From assembly GCF_005146945.1 (NCBI RefSeq), contig NZ_SWMS01000002.1, positions 310,001 through 374,000 of the forward strand: 64,000 nt of DNA, given 5' to 3'. The notes beneath the pieces were generated by a model, which had not been told where the DNA came from, made no database searches, and worked only from the letters and a program-made list of their open reading frames with translations. Below are positions 28,073 to 38,106 of the stretch, piece after piece; position 1 is the first letter of the stretch; each line of letters begins with the position of its first letter. This stretch comes from Prauserella endophytica (GTDB lineage: Bacteria; Actinomycetota; Actinomycetes; Mycobacteriales; Pseudonocardiaceae). A program made the position numbers and the translations under genes.

Positions 28073-28606
28073 CTACCGGGTGTGGGCGTGCTCGCGCGGT
28101 ATCGGCCCGACGTCGGCGTGACGGCCGGGACGCAGCGCGGCATGGCGCTGCCCCGGGCCAGGGCCGGAGCGGGCGGCCAGCGCGTCGGCGACGGCGCCGG
28201 TGGTGAAGGCGTACACGGTCTTGTGCAGCAGGTCCACCACGAGTTCCTGCCGGGGCCAGGTGGGCGGCGGGGAGCCCACGCCCGTGGCGTTCTCCAGGAT
28301 CTGGTCGTTGGTCAGCCGCACCACGGCGAACTTCGCCGAGGACCACGGGCCGCGTAGCCCCGCGTGCGCCATCACCGAGCGCAGCACGCCGAGCAGTATG
28401 CCCTGGCCGATGTGCATCGCCAGGTTCACCGGAGCCGGCTGCCGGCCGGCTCGTTCCCGCATCCCGGTGAGCCGTTGCATGGTCCTGGCGGGAACGTGCG
28501 AGTCCGGGCGACCGGTCAGGCGTTGCTCCACCTTCTCGCCCAACGTCATCGCCAGCACTCCCGCCGCACCGGCGGCCGGCCCTTCCCACAGCGCGCGTTT
28601 CATCAT
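28073..28606 (-). CDS. Hypothetical protein, possibly membrane-associated
   Basis: 177 residues from ATG 28606 (a second ATG at 28603 fits the GAGG motif spacing better). Glycine/alanine-rich hydrophobic stretches (GPAAGAAGVLAMTL, NLAMHIGQGILLGVLRSVMAHAGLRGP, TVYAFTTGAVADAL) could be amphipathic or membrane helices; the C-terminus is basic. Unrecognised. The ending in mid-intergenic sequence and the basic tail may mean the annotated stop is later than the conserved part. Confidence 0.5.
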   Translation of the reverse strand: MMKRALWEGPAAGAAGVLAMTLGEKVEQRLTGRPDSHVPARTMQRLTGMRERAGRQPAPVNLAMHIGQGILLGVLRSVMAHAGLRGPWSSAKFAVVRLTNDQILENATGVGSPPPTWPRQELVVDLLHKTVYAFTTGAVADALAARSGPGPGQRHAALRPGRHADVGPIPREHAHTR

Positions 28607-28979
28607 GTCGCCTCGGCTACCCCGGTCCGCCGCACCTATTCACGATTTCGGCCTGTCGACGGCGGATGTGCCGAGCCGCCTTCGACCCGGCCAGGGCGAC
28701 GATTCCGGGCGGCTCGGCGTCGCAGCCCGTCACCGCGTGTCCGGCCGGACCAACGCACGGCGTCCCCGTGGCCGTAGCGAATCAGGAAGTCCGCGTCGCG
28801 GGAGGAACACTGCCGGCCCTGCAGGATCATCTGCCGCCTCCGCGAAGCGATCAAGGCCGGAGCCGAGGCCTGGCGGCGCACCAGGTGGACCGCGATCCGG
28901 CGGCACTGCCGGAAAGCGCGGGGCCGCGAATCGGCGGCAGCCGGATGAGCGTGCCCGACGACATGACAAACTCCACCGG
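28607..28979. other. 373-bp region without a supported gene
   Basis: Between the small minus-strand gene and the ABC permease start. Several short frames exist on both strands, but none has a start with a ribosome-binding site or a recognisable domain. It probably carries the promoter of the ABC operon at its right end, though I see no clear -35/-10 pair. Confidence 0.4.
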
Positions 28980-31616
28980 ATGAGCCGCTGGGGGATGCCG
29001 GCGCCGTGGTCGCGCGCGCCGCTGATGCTGTTGCGCAGGCCCGTCGTGGCGCTGGCGGTCGCGGTGGGTGCGCTGCTCGTGGCGATGCCTGCCGCCGCGG
29101 CTCCGCTGTTCCTCTCCTCCGCGGGCAACGCCACGCTGAGGCAGCTGGTCGACGCATCGTGCACGTGGCAGACCGGGATGCACCTCGCCGGCGCCGTGCC
29201 GACGCGGCCGACGCCGGAGGCTCCGGGGGACCCGGTGGGGGAGGACCTCGTCGACCGGCGGGTGGAGCTGGTGCGGGCGCGGACCGGCGGGCTGGATCAC
29301 CTGAGCGAGCCGGTGGTGACACTGCTGACGCCCGCGAGCGTGGGCCCCGCGGCCGCACCCGACCAGTCGCTCGTGACGCTCGCGGCGCGTGACGGGTTTC
29401 GCGAGCACGTCGACGTCGTCGCCGGGGGCCAGGGCCGGGGCCTGTGGCTGCCCGACCGTTTCGCCGGGCTCCAGGGCCTTTCGGTGGGCGACGAGGTGAC
29501 GCTCTCCAGCGGCGACGCCCGAGTGACCATGCCCGTGGCCGCGGTGTTCCGCGACCTGCGCTCGGTGCCGGAGCTGCCGTTCTGGTGCAGCCTGCGGGAG
29601 ACCATCCACGGCGCCCCGCTCAGCGACGCGCCGGTGTTTCCGATGGCGTTCGTGTCGCGCGGCGACCTGCTCGCCGTCGCCGGCGACACCGGCGCGTCGA
29701 TGTGGATCGAGCGGGCGGTCGACACCGGCGGGCTCACCACGGTCGGCGCCCGGCCTTCCGCCGACGGGCTGGAGCGGTTGCGCGCCGACACCGTCGGCTC
29801 GCCGGAACCCGGCCTGTTCGACGACTCGGCGCCGTACGGCGGCGTGTTCACGTCCTCGCTGGCCGACAAGGTCAACCGCTCCGAGCTGGTACTGGCCGCG
29901 CTCACCGGCACGGTCGGGCCGCTCGCGGGTGCGGGCACGGTCGCCGGGCTCGTGATCGCCGCGGCGGCGGGCGCGTTCTGGGCCGACCGGCGGCGGGCCG
30001 AGCTGGCCGTGCTGTCCGCGCGCGGGGTGGGGCCGGTGGCGCTCGGCGGAAAGGCCGCACTGGAAACCGCGGGAGCCGTGGCGCTCGGTGCCGTCGCGGG
30101 GTGGGCGGGCGCGCGGGGGCTCGTCGCGGCCGCGGGGCCGAGCCCACTCGTGACGCCCGGTGCCACCACGGCCTCACTCGTGGCCGCCGCCACGGCGCTG
30201 GTGGCCGCGCTCGCGGTGATCGCGGGCGTCGCCGGGTTCCGGGCCGGACGCCTGCACGACACGCGGCCCGCGCGGCGCCGGCGGCGGGGCCGCGTGCCGT
30301 GGGAGATCCTTCCGCTGGGCGCGGCCGTGGTGTGCTGGTTCGCGCTCGACGCAGAGGTGCAGGTACGCGCCGCTGACGCCGTGGGCACGGTCGCCCGCAT
30401 CCCGCCCCGGCTCATCGTCGCGCCGATCCTGCTGGCGATCGGGCTGGCGATGCTCGGCGCCCGGCTCGTCCGGTGGACGTTGCGACGGCTGCGTTCCCGT
30501 CCGCGGTCGATGGCGCGTCCCGCGGTGTACCTGGCGGCGCGGCGCGTGGTCGCCGCGCCGCTGGTGGCCTCGGTGCTCGTCGGCGCCACCGCCGTGCCCG
30601 TCGCGCTCGCCGGGTACGGCGCCACGGTCACCGGCTCCGTCGATCGCACGATGCACGCCGAGGGGCAGCTGATCGTCGGCACCGACGCGGTGCTGTCGCT
30701 GAAGGAGCGGACGCCCGTGCCACCGGAACTGGCCGGGCGCGCGAGCGTGGTCACGCGCTACGTCGACGGGCGGCTCGGCGACACCACCGTCCACGTGCTG
30801 GGCGTCGATCCGGAGACCTTCGCCGGTGCCGCGTTCTGGGACCCCGCCCTGCCCGGGCCTTCGCTGAACGAGGTGCTCGGCCAGCTCTCCGGCGAACCCA
30901 CCGGAGCGGCCGTCGCCGGGATGTCCTCAGTGGACACCGGCTCGGTGCTCACGATCAGGAACGAACGCAGGGAGCTCGACCTCGTCGATGTGGCGCAGCT
31001 GCCCGGCAAGCAGGCGGGCTACCCGCTGGTGCTCGTCGACCGCGCGCTGCTCGACGAGCTGGCGCCGTCGGCACAACCGCAGCTGTGGGCGCGCGGCGAC
31101 CCCGGCGAGATCGTGGCGGCGGCCTCGGCGGCGGGGCTGCCGGTGAGCGCCGTCGCGCGCGCCGAGGACGTGCAGGCCAGCGGTGTCTACGCCGGGATCA
31201 CCTACACCTTCGCCTTCCTCGCGGCCGTCTCGCTGCTCACCGGCGTGGTGATCGTGGTGGGCCTGCTGCTGTATCTCGACGCGCGGTCACGGGCGAGGCG
31301 CAGTGCGTCGGTGCTGCTGCGCCGGATGGGTATCGGCGCGGCAGCGCACTGGCGTGCGCTGCTGCTGGAGGTCGGCGGCCTGCTGCTGGCCGGGTTCGCC
31401 ACGGGCGCGGCGTTGGCGGCGGCGGTGATCGCGTTGACGGCGGCGGACTACGACCTCAACCCGGCGACCTCGCCCGGCACGCTCGTCGCCCTGCCCTGGC
31501 CGGTGTTCGCCGTGCTCGCCGTGGCGACCGCGCTCACCGCGGTGCTGGCCTCGGCGGCGGCACAGCGTGCGGCGTCCGCCGCCCGGCCCTCGGGGGTGCT
31601 GCGTGACACCCGCTAG
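28980..31616 (+). CDS. FtsX-like ABC transporter permease
   Basis: 878 residues from ATG 28980. It is a large MacB/FtsX-type permease with an N-terminal membrane helix (about 15-40), a large extracellular domain, a membrane block at about 310-420 (LAGAGTVAGLVIAAAAGAFWADRRRAELAVLSARG) and a duplicate arrangement in the second half (membrane block from about 740: YTFAFLAAVSLLTGVVIVVGLLLYLDAR). The two halves each carry one extracellular region, so one polypeptide replaces a permease dimer. It overlaps the first ATPase gene by 14 bp. Likely exports a hydrophobic or peptide compound; the substrate is unknown. Confidence 0.85.
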   Translation: MSRWGMPAPWSRAPLMLLRRPVVALAVAVGALLVAMPAAAAPLFLSSAGNATLRQLVDASCTWQTGMHLAGAVPTRPTPEAPGDPVGEDLVDRRVELVRARTGGLDHLSEPVVTLLTPASVGPAAAPDQSLVTLAARDGFREHVDVVAGGQGRGLWLPDRFAGLQGLSVGDEVTLSSGDARVTMPVAAVFRDLRSVPELPFWCSLRETIHGAPLSDAPVFPMAFVSRGDLLAVAGDTGASMWIERAVDTGGLTTVGARPSADGLERLRADTVGSPEPGLFDDSAPYGGVFTSSLADKVNRSELVLAALTGTVGPLAGAGTVAGLVIAAAAGAFWADRRRAELAVLSARGVGPVALGGKAALETAGAVALGAVAGWAGARGLVAAAGPSPLVTPGATTASLVAAATALVAALAVIAGVAGFRAGRLHDTRPARRRRRGRVPWEILPLGAAVVCWFALDAEVQVRAADAVGTVARIPPRLIVAPILLAIGLAMLGARLVRWTLRRLRSRPRSMARPAVYLAARRVVAAPLVASVLVGATAVPVALAGYGATVTGSVDRTMHAEGQLIVGTDAVLSLKERTPVPPELAGRASVVTRYVDGRLGDTTVHVLGVDPETFAGAAFWDPALPGPSLNEVLGQLSGEPTGAAVAGMSSVDTGSVLTIRNERRELDLVDVAQLPGKQAGYPLVLVDRALLDELAPSAQPQLWARGDPGEIVAAASAAGLPVSAVARAEDVQASGVYAGITYTFAFLAAVSLLTGVVIVVGLLLYLDARSRARRSASVLLRRMGIGAAAHWRALLLEVGGLLLAGFATGAALAAAVIALTAADYDLNPATSPGTLVALPWPVFAVLAVATALTAVLASAAAQRAASAARPSGVLRDTR

Positions 31617-32276
31617 CCCCGCCCTGCGCTGTGCCGGCGTGAGCCACAGCTACCACGTGGACGGCGCGCCCGTGCGAGCGCTCACCGGCGTTTCGCTGAC
31701 CGCTCCGCGCGGTGCGGTCACCGTGCTCGCCGGGCCATCGGGCTCCGGCAAGTCCACGCTGCTGCGGATCCTCGGCTGCCTCGACCGGCCCGAGGAGGGC
31801 AGCGTCGAGGTCGAGGGCGTGGAGACCGCAGCGCTGTCCACCCGGCGGCGCCGGGCCCTGCGCCGGGCCCGCATCGGCTACGTCTTCCAGGACCCCGCCG
31901 ACAACCTCCTCGGCTACCTCACCGTCGCCGAGCACGTCGCGCTCGGCGCGCGCCTGCGCGGGGCCGGGGGAGACCCCGCGGCGCTGCTGGACGCGCTCGG
32001 GCTCGGATCCCGCGCTGGGCGCCGGCCCGCGCAGCTCTCGGGCGGCGAACAGCAGCGCGTGGCGCTCGCCTTCGCCGCCGCGGGCGGCCCGCCGGTGCTG
32101 CTGGCCGACGAGCCGAGCGCGCAGCTCGACCGCGCGGCCACCGGGCTCGTCGTCGGCGCGCTGCGTGAGCTCGCCGCACGCGGGCACGCGGTGCTCGTCA
32201 GCACCCACGACCCGGAGGTGCTCGCCGTGGCCGACGAGGTGATCGAACTGGTCGACGGCGTCCGGAGGGACACGGC

Positions 32277-32280
<4 letters not shown>
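31603..32280 (+). CDS. ABC transporter ATP-binding protein (LolD/MacB class)
   Basis: 225 residues from GTG 31603, which overlaps the permease stop by 14 bp. Walker A GPSGSGKST, Q-loop GYVFQDPADNLLGYLT, signature LSGGEQQRVAL, Walker B VLLADEPSAQLD and switch H in VSTHDPEV are all intact. It energises the FtsX-like permease. A second ATPase gene follows with a 4-bp overlap, so the two probably form a heterodimer. Confidence 0.93.
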
Positions 32281-32894
<614 letters not shown>

Positions 32895-32895
32895 G

Positions 32896-32921
32896 CGGCA
32901 CGCCCCGGGCTCGGGGTGCCG
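32896..32921 (+). terminator. Terminator hairpin after the ABC operon
   Basis: CGGCAC (32896-32901), a bulged G, CCCCG, loop GGCT, then CGGGG-TGCCG ending at 32921. It starts directly after the stop at 32894 and ends before the TTGACA of the next promoter, cleanly separating the two operons. Confidence 0.6.
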
Positions 32922-32923
32922 GG

Positions 32924-32953
32924 TTGACAGGCGGACCGTCGCGGCCTTACGTT
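32924..32953 (+). promoter_or_regulatory. Promoter of the hotdog/MHS/ThDP operon
   Basis: A perfect TTGACA (32924-32929), 18-bp spacer and TACGTT (32948-32953). The first gene starts at 33010 behind GGAGGTG, leaving a leader of about 50 bases that contains the HutC-like operator. Confidence 0.65.
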
Positions 32954-32957
32954 CTGC

Positions 32958-32977
32958 CTAGTCGTCTATACATCTAG
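32958..32977. promoter_or_regulatory. HutC/GntR-type operator
   Basis: CTAGTCGTCTATACATCTAG is an imperfect palindrome matching at 14 of 20 positions (CTAG-NN-GT-N-TA-N-AC-NN-CTAG). Its core GTCTATACATC fits the HutC-subfamily consensus GT-N-TATAC-N-AC except for one base. It lies on the expected transcription start. A HutC-type GntR regulator is encoded as the sixth gene of the same operon, so local autorepression is the natural reading. Confidence 0.65.
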
Positions 32978-33009
32978 TCAACGAATCGCCGATCCCGCTG
33001 GAGGTGACA

Positions 33010-33966
33010 ATGCCGTCGCAGCTGAAAGAGGCCCGCTACGAGCTGGTCGAGGTGCCCGAGCCGATGGGGCCGGTCTCCGTGACCGTCGACCGGCGCAAGG
33101 TGCTCGACTACGCCTACTGCGAGGACGACTTCGGGTCGTGGTACTTCGGGGAGTCGCCGTTCGGCGGCCCGGTCGGCCATCCGCTCGTCCTCGCCAACGA
33201 CCTGCTGTTCCTCTTCTACGAGAACTACGACGGCAACACGGCACAGGGACTGCACACCCACGAGCACCTGACGTTCCACGCGCCGATCCCGGTCGGGGAA
33301 ACGGTGACGATCCAGGGCGGCTACGTCGAGAAGTACGAGCGCCGAGGTCAGGGCTACGTGACGCTCGAGGCCGAGGCCCGCGGGGCCGACGGCAGGCTAC
33401 TGGTTCGCCACGTCGGCAAGGAGATCATGCGCACCGTCGCGGGCGAGGTGGTCGGGAAGGGCAGGGCCGCGGGTGACGAACGGCCGCGCACGGTCCGAGG
33501 CACGGTCGACGCGGGCCTGCCCGTGGTCGAGCGCGCACGGCTCGACGCGCCCGAGCACGCCGGCATCCCCTCCCGCTCGACGGCGTTCACCCAGGACCAG
33601 ATGTCGGTGTTCTCGTGGGCGGGCCGCGGTTACTCCAATGTGCACACTCACCCCGAGAGGGCCGCCGCGTCGGGGCTCGATCGCACGATCGTGCAGGCTC
33701 AGCAGCAGACCGGTTTCATCATCTCCAACGTCGTCGACTTCTTCGGGGCGAGCTTCTTCACCTCGGGCGAACTGGACCTGCGGTTCGTCTCGCCCGTGTT
33801 CGTCGGCGACGAGCTGACCACGGGCGGCGCGATCTCCGGCCTCACCGGCGACGGCAGGCTGGAGCTCGAGGTCTGGGTCGACAAGGCCGACGGCACGCGC
33901 ACGGCGCTCGGCTGGGCCTCCGCGCGGGTCGACGACGACCCCTCCCGTCCAGCCCCGCTGCTCTGA
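33010..33966 (+). CDS. MaoC-like double-hotdog protein
   Basis: 318 residues from ATG 33010 (GTG 33004 is inside the Shine-Dalgarno). Two hotdog domains, about 15-155 and 185-310. The first carries SPFGGPVGHPLVLANDL and THEHLTFHAPIPVGETVTIQGGY..EKYERRGQGYV, as in FAS1-like dehydratase/MaoC N-terminal domains; the second has VDFFGASFFTSGELDLRFVSPVFVGDELTTGG. MaoC proteins hydrate enoyl-CoA or dehydrate hydroxyacyl-CoA. It is paralogous to 35374-36378 in the same operon, so the two may form a heteromer or act on successive substrates. Confidence 0.82.
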   Translation: MPSQLKEARYELVEVPEPMGPVSVTVDRRKVLDYAYCEDDFGSWYFGESPFGGPVGHPLVLANDLLFLFYENYDGNTAQGLHTHEHLTFHAPIPVGETVTIQGGYVEKYERRGQGYVTLEAEARGADGRLLVRHVGKEIMRTVAGEVVGKGRAAGDERPRTVRGTVDAGLPVVERARLDAPEHAGIPSRSTAFTQDQMSVFSWAGRGYSNVHTHPERAAASGLDRTIVQAQQQTGFIISNVVDFFGASFFTSGELDLRFVSPVFVGDELTTGGAISGLTGDGRLELEVWVDKADGTRTALGWASARVDDDPSRPAPLL

Positions 33967-34009
33967 TCCCCGTTCCACCCCCGTCCCCCCGATCGACAAA
34001 GGAGTCATC

Positions 34010-35377
34010 ATGGCCGAACCCGCCACAGCTCCTCCCTCCACCGAGACCGAGCGCACCAAACTCGCCAAGCGCGCCGCCGTCGCGAGCCTCGTCGGCACCG
34101 CCGTGGAGTGGTACGACTACTTCATCTTCGGCACGGCCTCCGCGCTCGTCTTCGGTCAGCTGTTCTTCCCCAACGAGAACGACCCGATCATCGGCACGCT
34201 CTCGGCGTTCGCCGTGTTCGGCGTCGGCTTCTTCGCCCGGCCCGTCGGCGGCATCGTCTTCGGGCACTTCGGCGACAAGTTCGGGCGCAAGGCCGCGCTC
34301 GTCACGACGCTGATGCTCATGGGCGTCTCGACGTTCCTCATCGGACTCCTGCCCACCACCGACGACATCGGTATCTGGGCCCCGGTGCTGCTGGTGCTGC
34401 TCCGGCTGATCCAGGGCTTCGGCGTCGGCGGGGAATGGGGCGGCGCCTCACTCGTCGCCGTGGAGTACGCGCCCGAGGGCAAACGCGGCGCGTACGGCAG
34501 CTTCCCCCAGATCGGCAACGCCGTGGGCCTCGTGATGTCCACGAGCATCTTCGCGATCGTCTCGACCCTGCCGGACGACGCGCTGCTGTCGTGGGGCTGG
34601 CGGGTCCCGTTCCTGCTCAGCGCCGTGCTGATCGCGGTTGGCCTGTTCATCCGGTTCAAGCTGACCGAGACGCCCACGTTCCAGGCAGCGCAGGAGAAGC
34701 TCGAGGCGCAGGCGGCCAGCGCCAAGGCCAAGGAGAAGATGCCGATCGCCGAGCTGTTCACGCGGTTCAAGCGGCCGCTGCTGCTCGCGATGGGCATGCG
34801 GCTCGGCGAGGCGGTGTTCGGCTACATCATCCTGACGATCGGCCTGACGTTCGCCACCAACTACACCGACATCCCGCGCACCGACGTGCTCATCGCGGGC
34901 ACGGTCGCGGCGGCGCTGGCGATCTACACCTACTACTTCTTCGGCAGCCTGTCCGACCGGATCGGCAGGCGCGCGGTGTTCGTGCTCGGCTCGGTGGTGG
35001 CCGTGGTGGTCTCGTTCCCGTTCTTCTGGATCCTCGACGCCGACGCGGTCGTGCTGATGTACGTGATCTATGCCGTGGGCTACGCGATCGGCGTCGGCGC
35101 CCTCTACGGAGTCGAACCGGCCTTCTTCTCGGAGCTGTTCGGCACGAAGGTCCGCTACACCGGGCTGTCGCTCGCCGCGCAGGTGCCGAGCATCCTCATC
35201 GGACTGTGGCCGCTCGCCTCGACGGCCCTGCTGGCCGCCACCGACGGAGACCCGTGGCCCATCGCGCTCATCACCGCGGTCTGCGCCGTGATCGGGCTGG
35301 TGTGCGCGGTGCTGGCGCCCGAGACCAACAAGGCCGACATGACCCGCATCGGCGAAGAGCACGAGGAGGCCCGATGA
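34010..35377 (+). CDS. MHS-family MFS symporter
   Basis: 455 residues with 12 membrane segments. The N-terminal signature RAAVASLVGTAVEWYDYFIFGTASALVF, then GGIVFGHFGDKFGRKAALVTTLMLMG and LRLIQGFGVGGEWGGASLVAVEY, is diagnostic of the metabolite:H+ symporter (ShiA/ProP/KgtP) branch. It imports small carboxylates, osmolytes or shikimate-like acids. Its place inside the hotdog/ThDP/CoA-transferase operon indicates that the operon substrate is an organic acid or zwitterion taken up from outside. The stop overlaps the next start by 4 bp. Confidence 0.92.
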   Translation: MAEPATAPPSTETERTKLAKRAAVASLVGTAVEWYDYFIFGTASALVFGQLFFPNENDPIIGTLSAFAVFGVGFFARPVGGIVFGHFGDKFGRKAALVTTLMLMGVSTFLIGLLPTTDDIGIWAPVLLVLLRLIQGFGVGGEWGGASLVAVEYAPEGKRGAYGSFPQIGNAVGLVMSTSIFAIVSTLPDDALLSWGWRVPFLLSAVLIAVGLFIRFKLTETPTFQAAQEKLEAQAASAKAKEKMPIAELFTRFKRPLLLAMGMRLGEAVFGYIILTIGLTFATNYTDIPRTDVLIAGTVAAALAIYTYYFFGSLSDRIGRRAVFVLGSVVAVVVSFPFFWILDADAVVLMYVIYAVGYAIGVGALYGVEPAFFSELFGTKVRYTGLSLAAQVPSILIGLWPLASTALLAATDGDPWPIALITAVCAVIGLVCAVLAPETNKADMTRIGEEHEEAR

Positions 35378-36378
35378 CGAACGCGCCGGACCGGCCCTGG
35401 CGGGACCTGACCGACCCCCGCCGGGCACTGAAGGTCGACGACCTGGAGGCCGGGCTCAAGGAGCCGGAGTTCGAGAACCTCGAGATCCCAGAGGACCTCG
35501 GCACCGTCCAGGTCGTGGTGGACGATCACAAGATCAAGCGCTACGCCTTCACCCACGACGACCACTCGCCGTGGGCGCTGCACGACAGCCCCTTCGGCGG
35601 CCGCGTCGGGCACGCGGCCCTGCTCGGCAACGACCTCGTGCAGCTGTTCACCCTCGTCTACGCGGGCAGCAAGGTCGTCGGCTACCACACCGAGGAACAG
35701 ATGTGGTTCGACAGCCCGGCGAAGCTCGACGAGGTGGTGACGCTGAGCGGCACCTACACCGAGGCATACGAGCGCCGCGGTGAGGGCTACGTCGTGATGG
35801 AGGCGCGGGCCACCGGCGAGGACGGGCGCAGCATCGTGCGCCACCGCGGCGTCGAGATCCTCAAGACCAACCCCGGCGCGATCGGCGGGCGCGGCTCCGC
35901 CAGACCCGAGAAGCGTGTCACTGGCGAGGTGCCCGAGAACGCCAGGGTGATTGAAAGCGTCGACGCCGGAACCAGGGCCGGCGACGTGCTCGCCCCGCTG
36001 CACAAGACGATCACCGCCGAGCAGGCGGCGGTGTTCAGCCGGATCGGCGAGTACGTGCGCAACATCCACAACGACATCGACGTGGCCCGCGCGGGCGGTC
36101 TGCGCATGCCGATCGTGCAGGGGCAGCAGCAGTTCGGCGTGCTCGCCCAGCTGCTCACCCTCCGTTGTGGACCGTCGTTCCTCACCTCCGGCTGGCTGCG
36201 GGTTAAGTTCCTCGCCCCGCTCGACGTCTTCGACCCGTTCACCTCGACCGGCGTCGTCACCGCGGTGACCCCCGTCGATGGCGGGCTCGACGTCGAGCTC
36301 GAGATCTGGGTGCGCCGCGACTCCGACAGCAGGCTGATGACGGCCGGCTGGGCGAGCGTGACCGTGCCCGCGACCTGA
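35374..36378 (+). CDS. MaoC-like double-hotdog protein, paralogue of 33010-33966
   Basis: 334 residues. The first hotdog has SPFGGRVGHAALLGNDLVQLF, the HTEEQMWFDSPAKLDEVVTLSG element and EAYERRGEGYVVMEARATGEDGR; the second has RCGPSFLTSGWLRVKFLAPLDVFDPF. It aligns along most of its length with the first gene of the operon. Both keep the GH motif next to the hydratase site. It begins 4 bp inside the MHS gene and is followed after 36 bases by the ThDP enzyme. Confidence 0.82.
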   Translation: MTNAPDRPWRDLTDPRRALKVDDLEAGLKEPEFENLEIPEDLGTVQVVVDDHKIKRYAFTHDDHSPWALHDSPFGGRVGHAALLGNDLVQLFTLVYAGSKVVGYHTEEQMWFDSPAKLDEVVTLSGTYTEAYERRGEGYVVMEARATGEDGRSIVRHRGVEILKTNPGAIGGRGSARPEKRVTGEVPENARVIESVDAGTRAGDVLAPLHKTITAEQAAVFSRIGEYVRNIHNDIDVARAGGLRMPIVQGQQQFGVLAQLLTLRCGPSFLTSGWLRVKFLAPLDVFDPFTSTGVVTAVTPVDGGLDVELEIWVRRDSDSRLMTAGWASVTVPAT

Positions 36379-36414
36379 CCGACCGCACCGACAACAGAAA
36401 GCGGAACCACCTCC

Positions 36415-38106
36415 ATGAGCAATCCCAAGACCGGTGGCCAGCTGGTCGTCGACATGCTGCGCTCCTTCGGCGTCGAGTACGTCTTCGGCGTCGTCGGCGG
36501 GCAGACGCTGGCGATCACCGACGCGATCATCGACACCCCGGGTATCGAGGTCGTGCACACCCGGCACGAGAACGCCGCCGCCGTGATGATGGACGCCTAC
36601 GGCAGGCTCACCGGCAAGCCGGCCGCGTGCATCTCCACCACCGGGCCCGGCGCGACCAACCTGCTCACCGGCATCGGCGGCGCCTACCGCGACTCGAGCC
36701 CCGGATTCGTCCTCACGTGCAACAACAACGGCGAGAACATCCACAAGGACGACGCGCAGAACGCCGACCACGTCGAGCTGATCAAGCCGCTCGTGAAGTA
36801 CTCCCGCCTCGTGGCGCACGCGTCCTCGATCAAACAGGCGATGGAGGAGGCCTACGTCAACGCGCTGACCGGCAACCCCGGTCCGGTGCACCTCGACTTC
36901 GCCCGCGACACCATCGAGGGTGAGGTCGCGAACCCCTCGGTGCCCGAGACGCACCCGAGCCGCGACTGGGTCGGCGAGCGGCCGTCGGCCAATCCGGTCG
37001 CGCTCGCGAGGGTCGCCGAACGCGTGCTCGCCGCGGAGCGGCCGGTGATCTGGCTCGGCAACGGCGGCAACCGCGCGCGGGCGAGTGACGACGTGCTCGC
37101 GCTCGCCGACGCGCTGGGCATCCCCGTGGTCACCACGTTCAACGGCATCGGCTCCGTCCCGACCACCCACCCGCGGGTCTTCGGCGCCGTGAGCCGCATG
37201 GGCACGGCACTGTCCGGGCAGGTGCTCGGCGACGCCGACCTCGTGCTGGCACTCGGCAACAGCCTCAACGCGGTGTCCACCGGCCGCTGGAAGCGGGCCC
37301 TGCCGGAGGTGATCCAGGTCGACGTCGACCCGGCGATGATCGGGCGCTACTACTCCGAAGTCACCCAGGGCGTGGTGAGCGATCTCGGCTCGTTCGCGCG
37401 GGATCTCGTCACCGCGGTCGGCGACCGTGCGGAAGCCGCCAGGCAGGGCAGGGCCGAGTGGCTCGCGTCGCTGAGCAAGGCGCGCACGGTGTGGTGGCAG
37501 GGTTCCGAGGTCCGCGACCCCGACGCCGAGGGCGCGCTCTCGCCCGCCGACATCGTGCGCACACTGCGCGAGGTGGCGCCCGACGACACCCTGCTGATCC
37601 CCGACGCGGGCAACCCCGGCGTGTGGTCGTTCCTCTGGGAGATCACGCGGCCGAACAGCTACATCAAGCCGGTCGGCTTCGGCAACATGGGCTTCGCCCT
37701 GCCCTCGGCCATCGCGGCCTCGCTGATCGACCCGCGACGACCCGTGCTCGCGCTCATCGGCGACGGCTCGCTCGGCATGAGCCTCGGTGAGCTGGAGACA
37801 CTCGCGCGCGTCGGCGGCAACGTCTGTGTCGTGGTCCTCAACGACTCCAGCTATGGCAACATCCGTCAGGAGCAGGAGTTGCACTTCAACGGCCGCACGG
37901 TCGGTGTCGACTTCGGACCGGTCGACTACGGCATGGCGGCCCGCGCGATGGGGGTCGGCGGCGAGGTGGTGACGAGCCTGTCGAAGCTGCGGCAGGGCGT
38001 CGCCGACGCGTTCGCCGCGGGTGAGCCGGTGTTGTTCGACGTGCCGATCGACCGCGACGTCAACGCGTGGACGTTTCCGTCGTTCGTGGCGCCGAGGAAG
38101 GGATGA
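36415..38106 (+). CDS. Thiamine-diphosphate-dependent enzyme (acetolactate synthase-like)
   Basis: 563 residues of the ALS/benzoylformate decarboxylase superfamily: catalytic glutamate E52 in HTRHENAAAVMMDAYGRLTG, TTGPGATNLLTG, and the C-terminal ThDP motif GDGSLG (from about 449) to NDSSYGN (about 476). It does not carry the usual FAD-region features of biosynthetic IlvB, and no small subunit is nearby. The next gene encodes a CoA-transferase, so a 2-oxo acid or acyl-CoA decarboxylase/lyase role (as with oxalyl-CoA or 2-hydroxyacyl-CoA lyase relatives) is plausible. The substrate is unknown. Confidence 0.85.
   Translation: MSNPKTGGQLVVDMLRSFGVEYVFGVVGGQTLAITDAIIDTPGIEVVHTRHENAAAVMMDAYGRLTGKPAACISTTGPGATNLLTGIGGAYRDSSPGFVLTCNNNGENIHKDDAQNADHVELIKPLVKYSRLVAHASSIKQAMEEAYVNALTGNPGPVHLDFARDTIEGEVANPSVPETHPSRDWVGERPSANPVALARVAERVLAAERPVIWLGNGGNRARASDDVLALADALGIPVVTTFNGIGSVPTTHPRVFGAVSRMGTALSGQVLGDADLVLALGNSLNAVSTGRWKRALPEVIQVDVDPAMIGRYYSEVTQGVVSDLGSFARDLVTAVGDRAEAARQGRAEWLASLSKARTVWWQGSEVRDPDAEGALSPADIVRTLREVAPDDTLLIPDAGNPGVWSFLWEITRPNSYIKPVGFGNMGFALPSAIAASLIDPRRPVLALIGDGSLGMSLGELETLARVGGNVCVVVLNDSSYGNIRQEQELHFNGRTVGVDFGPVDYGMAARAMGVGGEVVTSLSKLRQGVADAFAAGEPVLFDVPIDRDVNAWTFPSFVAPRKG

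Noticed and set aside
28607-28979. Plus-strand frame with an HC-x2-C pattern before the ABC permease
   Set aside because: No start codon with a ribosome-binding site and no match to a known domain.
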